16,942 nucleotides of DNA from NCBI GenBank assembly GCA_002340925.1, contig DDMR01000046.1:1478-18419 (forward strand). The letters run 5' to 3'. A program made the position numbers and the translations under genes. Shown here piece by piece: positions 15,006-16,942 of the stretch (positions within the stretch are counted from its first letter, which is position 1; every line of letters starts with the position of its first letter). The notes below the pieces were generated by a model that made no database searches, was not told where the DNA came from, and worked only from the letters and a program-made list of their open reading frames with translations. The stretch is from Actinobacteria bacterium UBA2541 (lineage in GTDB: Bacteria; Actinomycetota; Actinomycetes; Nanopelagicales; Nanopelagicaceae).

Positions 15006-15905
15006 ATGAGCAACCAAGGCAATTGCGTAGCCATCGGCATCTTTGATGGCGTGCACGCTGGTCATCAAGAGCTGCTTAAGAGTGCAAAAAAATATGGGAA
15101 AGTAATTGTCCTTACCTTTTATCCACACCCGACTGTTATTTTTGCGCCAGAGCGCACGCCAATGCAATTGCTTCCACTCGATGATCGAATCGCTGCGTTA
15201 AAAGCACATGGTGCGGAAGAAGTGGTCGTAATTGAATTCACTAAAGATTTTGCCGCAAAGACCGCTGATGAATTTATTGATGAGATTCTTGTGAAGCAAC
15301 TGAGCGCAACTCATGTGATTGTTGGTGAGAATTTTACTTTTGGTCGTGGCGCTCAGGGCACCGCGCAGTATCTGCAAACAGTCGCAAAAGGCTTTGAAAC
15401 CTCAATAGTTCAGCTCTCGGAAAATAGAGGAAACCCAATTTCTTCTACCCGTATTCGTGGTTTGATATTCGACGGTGAAGTTGCTCGAGCAAAAGAATTA
15501 TTGACCAGAAATCATTATTTAGTTGGCCCGGTTGTCCATGGCGAAAAGCGTGGCCGAACAATTGGTTATCCAACAGCAAACATCGGACTTGATGATCTTG
15601 CATGTATTCCCGCAGATGGAGTTTATGCTGGATGGTTAACAGTTGAAAACATTCGATGGGCCGCAGCAATTTCAATCGGAACAAATCCAACTTTCCCCGG
15701 AGTCCGTGGTCGCCAAGTCGAGGCATACGCACTTGATCAAGTTGGCTTAGAGCTATATGACAAAATTGCAAAAGTAGAATTTACTGAAAGATTGCGCGAT
15801 ACCCTGAAATTTGATTCGCTAGATTCCTTACTAGTTCAAATGAAGGTGGACTGCGACCGGGCGGCAGAATTAACTGGATTTACCCGCATAAATCTCGATC
15901 AATAG
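15006..15905 (+). CDS. ribF: Bifunctional riboflavin kinase / FMN adenylyltransferase
   Basis: This 299-residue enzyme makes FMN and then FAD from riboflavin. The N-terminal adenylyltransferase domain (about 1-180) has the nucleotidyltransferase motif GIFDGVHAGH (11-20, HxGH at 17-20), FYPHPTVIF, GENFTFGRGAQG and the ISSTRIR signature. The C-terminal riboflavin kinase domain (about 185-295) has GEKRGRTIGYPTANI, GVYAGW and TNPTF, followed by the VEAYALD catalytic region. Length is normal. It follows truB by 4 nt, with a modest purine stretch (gaaag) upstream. FAD supply could serve the amine oxidase at the start of the window, but this is only a general metabolic link. The stop codon overlaps the first copy of a tandem 11-nt repeat. 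Confidence 0.94.
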   Translation: MSNQGNCVAIGIFDGVHAGHQELLKSAKKYGKVIVLTFYPHPTVIFAPERTPMQLLPLDDRIAALKAHGAEEVVVIEFTKDFAAKTADEFIDEILVKQLSATHVIVGENFTFGRGAQGTAQYLQTVAKGFETSIVQLSENRGNPISSTRIRGLIFDGEVARAKELLTRNHYLVGPVVHGEKRGRTIGYPTANIGLDDLACIPADGVYAGWLTVENIRWAAAISIGTNPTFPGVRGRQVEAYALDQVGLELYDKIAKVEFTERLRDTLKFDSLDSLLVQMKVDCDRAAELTGFTRINLDQ

Positions 15906-15924
15906 CACTCGATTAGCACTCGAT
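15903..15924 (+). repeat. Two tandem copies of TAGCACTCGAT overlapping the ribF stop
   Basis: TAGCACTCGAT occurs twice without spacer (15903-15913, 15914-15924); the first TAG is the ribF stop codon. Each copy plus the next base gives CTCGATT, the exact reverse complement of AATCGAG at 15973-15979 in the rpsO leader. Confidence 0.8.
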
Positions 15925-16027
15925 TTCTCCATAGTAAATGGCGCTGGTAGCCTTGCCCTACAACAAGCGAGCAATCGAGCCTTCGTGAATAACACCGAGG
16001 CCCTCGTGAAAGTAAAGGGAGCACCAA
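15906..16027 (+). promoter_or_regulatory. rpsO leader with an extended hairpin (candidate S15 autoregulatory site)
   Basis: The 122 bases between ribF and rpsO hold an extended hairpin at 15976-16006. CGAG pairs with CTCG, then there is a CC bulge on the 3' side, CCTT pairs with GAGG (one G-U), a C-C mismatch follows, and GTG pairs with CAC around the loop AATAA. A competing stem CCCT (16001-16004) with AGGG (16016-16019) would hide part of the Shine-Dalgarno AAAGGGAG (16014-16021), which is 6 nt from the ATG. Autogenous control of rpsO by S15 through leader RNA is known in several phyla with different structures. Whether this one binds S15 is inference. Confidence 0.5.
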
Positions 16028-16297
16028 ATGGCGTTACAACCATCAGTTAAAAAAGAAATCATTACAAAATACGGCGCTTCCGCTACTGACACAGGAAGCC
16101 CTGAAGCACAGGTCGCATTGCTATCAAAGCGAATTGAAGAACTCACCGAGCACCTAAAGGTAAATAAGAACGATCACCACAACCGTCGTGGTCTGATTCT
16201 TATGGTCGGTAAGCGTCGTCGTATTTTGCAATATCTTGCAAAGACCGATGTAACACGTTACAGAGCGATTATCGAAAAACTCGGTATTCGTCGCTAA
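16028..16297 (+). CDS. rpsO: 30S ribosomal protein S15
   Basis: This 89-residue primary 16S rRNA-binding protein of the 30S central domain has the family's exact usual length. The conserved [16 protein letters not shown] (21-36) and [29 protein letters not shown] (42-70) contain the rRNA-contacting residues H42, D49 and the basic RR and KRRR runs. The start has AAAGGGAG at 16014-16021 with 6-nt spacing, one of the strongest ribosome sites in the window, fitting a highly expressed protein. It lies between ribF and pnp, the widespread rpsO-pnp order, with structured leaders on both sides. Confidence 0.97.
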   Translation: MALQPSVKKEIITKYGASATDTGSPEAQVALLSKRIEELTEHLKVNKNDHHNRRGLILMVGKRRRILQYLAKTDVTRYRAIIEKLGIRR

Positions 16298-16429
16298 ATT
16301 AGCAAAACTCACTCATCAGTGAATCGGTCCTCGGTTGTGGCTTCCGGGCCTAAATTCTTTAATTTAATCCCGTGGGCTTCCATCGAAGATCCGTTACTGA
16401 TGCGTGTTCATTAGAAATGGAGTCGACCT
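16298..16429 (+). promoter_or_regulatory. pnp leader with a long-range fold (candidate Actino-pnp RNA)
   Basis: The 132 bases between rpsO and pnp can fold into a domain closed by 16310-16327 with 16391-16406. CAC pairs with GTG, a T-C mismatch follows, CATCAGT pairs with ACTGATG, then AA with TT and CGG with CCG, with single-base bulges on the 5' side. Inside are CGGG (16345-16348) with CCCG (16369-16372), capped by TAAATT/AATTTA around loop CTTT, and a small CTTC/GAAG hairpin at 16377-16388. An RNA motif named Actino-pnp is known upstream of pnp in actinobacteria, and E. coli pnp is autoregulated through its leader. I assign by position and foldability, not by consensus match. Confidence 0.55.
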
Positions 16430-16942
16430 ATGGAAGGTCAAGATGTTAAGACCGCCGTTGCAGTAATTGATAACGGCAAATATGGAAAGCGCGAAATCCG
16501 GTTTGAAACCGGCCGCCTAGCACGTCAAGCGTCAGGAACTGCGCTTGTTTATTTAGATGATGATTCAATGTTGCTCTCTGCAACAACTGCTGGAAAGCAG
16601 CCAAAGGATCAATTCGATTTCTTCCCACTAACTGTGGATGTTGAAGAACGTATGTATGCCGCAGGAAAGATTCCAGGATCTTTCTTCCGTCGCGAAGGTC
16701 GTCCGTCAGAAGATGCAATTCTTACCTGTCGTTTAATTGACCGTCCACTTCGTCCATCATTCGTAAAGGGACTTCGCAATGAAGTTCAAGTTGTCGTAAC
16801 TGTTATGGCACTTAACCCTGATCATATGTATGACGTGCTTGCAATTAATGCAGCATCAATGTCAACACAACTTGCTGGTCTGCCGTTCTCTGGTCCAATC
16901 GGTGGCGTTCGCGTTGCCTTGATTGAAGGCCAATGGGTTGCA
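16430..16942 (+). CDS. pnp: Polyribonucleotide nucleotidyltransferase (PNPase), 5' part
   Basis: The frame opens at the ATG 16430 and runs 171 codons to the window end without a stop, so only the N-terminal part of an expected protein of about 700 residues or more is present. It begins [19 protein letters not shown] and shows the first RNase PH domain: [30 protein letters not shown] near the edge and the PNPase hallmark [25 protein letters not shown]. PNPase degrades RNA 3' to 5' by phosphorolysis and can add tails. The start has GGAG at 16419-16422 with 7-nt spacing; a nearby ATG at 16417 is out of frame. The catalytic second PH domain, KH and S1 domains would lie beyond the window. Confidence 0.95.
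   Translation, partial: MEGQDVKTAVAVIDNGKYGKREIRFETGRLARQASGTALVYLDDDSMLLSATTAGKQPKDQFDFFPLTVDVEERMYAAGKIPGSFFRREGRPSEDAILTCRLIDRPLRPSFVKGLRNEVQVVVTVMALNPDHMYDVLAINAASMSTQLAGLPFSGPIGGVRVALIEGQWVA

Noticed and set aside
15903..15924. Tandem 11-nt repeat as a CRISPR remnant or integration site
   Set aside because: There are only two copies with no spacers, and no integrase, tRNA or cas gene nearby; complementarity to the rpsO leader is a better explanation.

Overview
The window looks like a stretch of core chromosome from a streamlined, AT-leaning actinobacterium. The protein families read as actinobacterial: ProRS with MLKMSTLLLRTLRDDPADAE at its N-terminus, IF2 with a long Pro/Arg/Gly linker, YlxR directly after NusA, and a Rip1-like site-2 protease between dxr and ispG. 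Intergenic gaps are very short and overall GC looks to be in the mid-40s by eye. That combination fits the small-genome freshwater actinobacteria (Nanopelagicales, 'acI') better than classical high-GC actinomycetes. This assignment is an inference, since no rRNA gene is present to confirm it.

Layout. (1) Positions 1-2987 hold what looks like the edge of an amine or polyamine catabolism locus: the last 33 codons of a probable PotC-type ABC permease, a GC-rich structured leader, a DAO-family FAD amine oxidase on the + strand, and a convergent 4-aminobutyrate aminotransferase (gabT) on the - strand. (2) Positions 3052-6589 carry dxr-rseP-ispG, two MEP isoprenoid enzymes flanking an intramembrane metalloprotease, as in many actinobacteria. 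(3) Positions 6608-9110 carry proS and a TauE/SafE-family membrane exporter. (4) Positions 9139-16942 carry the conserved translation/transcription-factor cluster rimP-nusA-ylxR-infB-rbfA-truB-ribF-rpsO-pnp, with pnp cut by the window end.

The genes of block 4 work together in transcription elongation and antitermination (NusA), 30S maturation (RimP, RbfA, S15), initiation (IF2), tRNA modification (TruB), flavin cofactor synthesis (RibF) and RNA decay (PNPase). Many genes overlap by 4 nt or lie within 2-10 nt of each other, which suggests long polycistronic transcripts and translational coupling. I saw no convincing Rho-independent terminator anywhere, and no tRNA, rRNA, insertion sequence, CRISPR array or prophage gene. 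No gene-free stretch exceeds about 145 bases.

I did not find a new defence, mobile or biosynthetic system. What deserves a second look is in the short intergenic regions: a roughly 60% GC foldable leader before the amine oxidase; a 12-codon ORF with a strong Shine-Dalgarno (SD) sequence followed by a 7-bp hairpin before infB; an rpsO leader with an extended hairpin whose 5' arm is complementary to two tandem upstream repeats; a long-range fold before pnp that may be the known Actino-pnp motif; and two genes (gabT, proS) whose -10-like hexamer lies 6 nt from the start codon, suggesting leaderless mRNAs.
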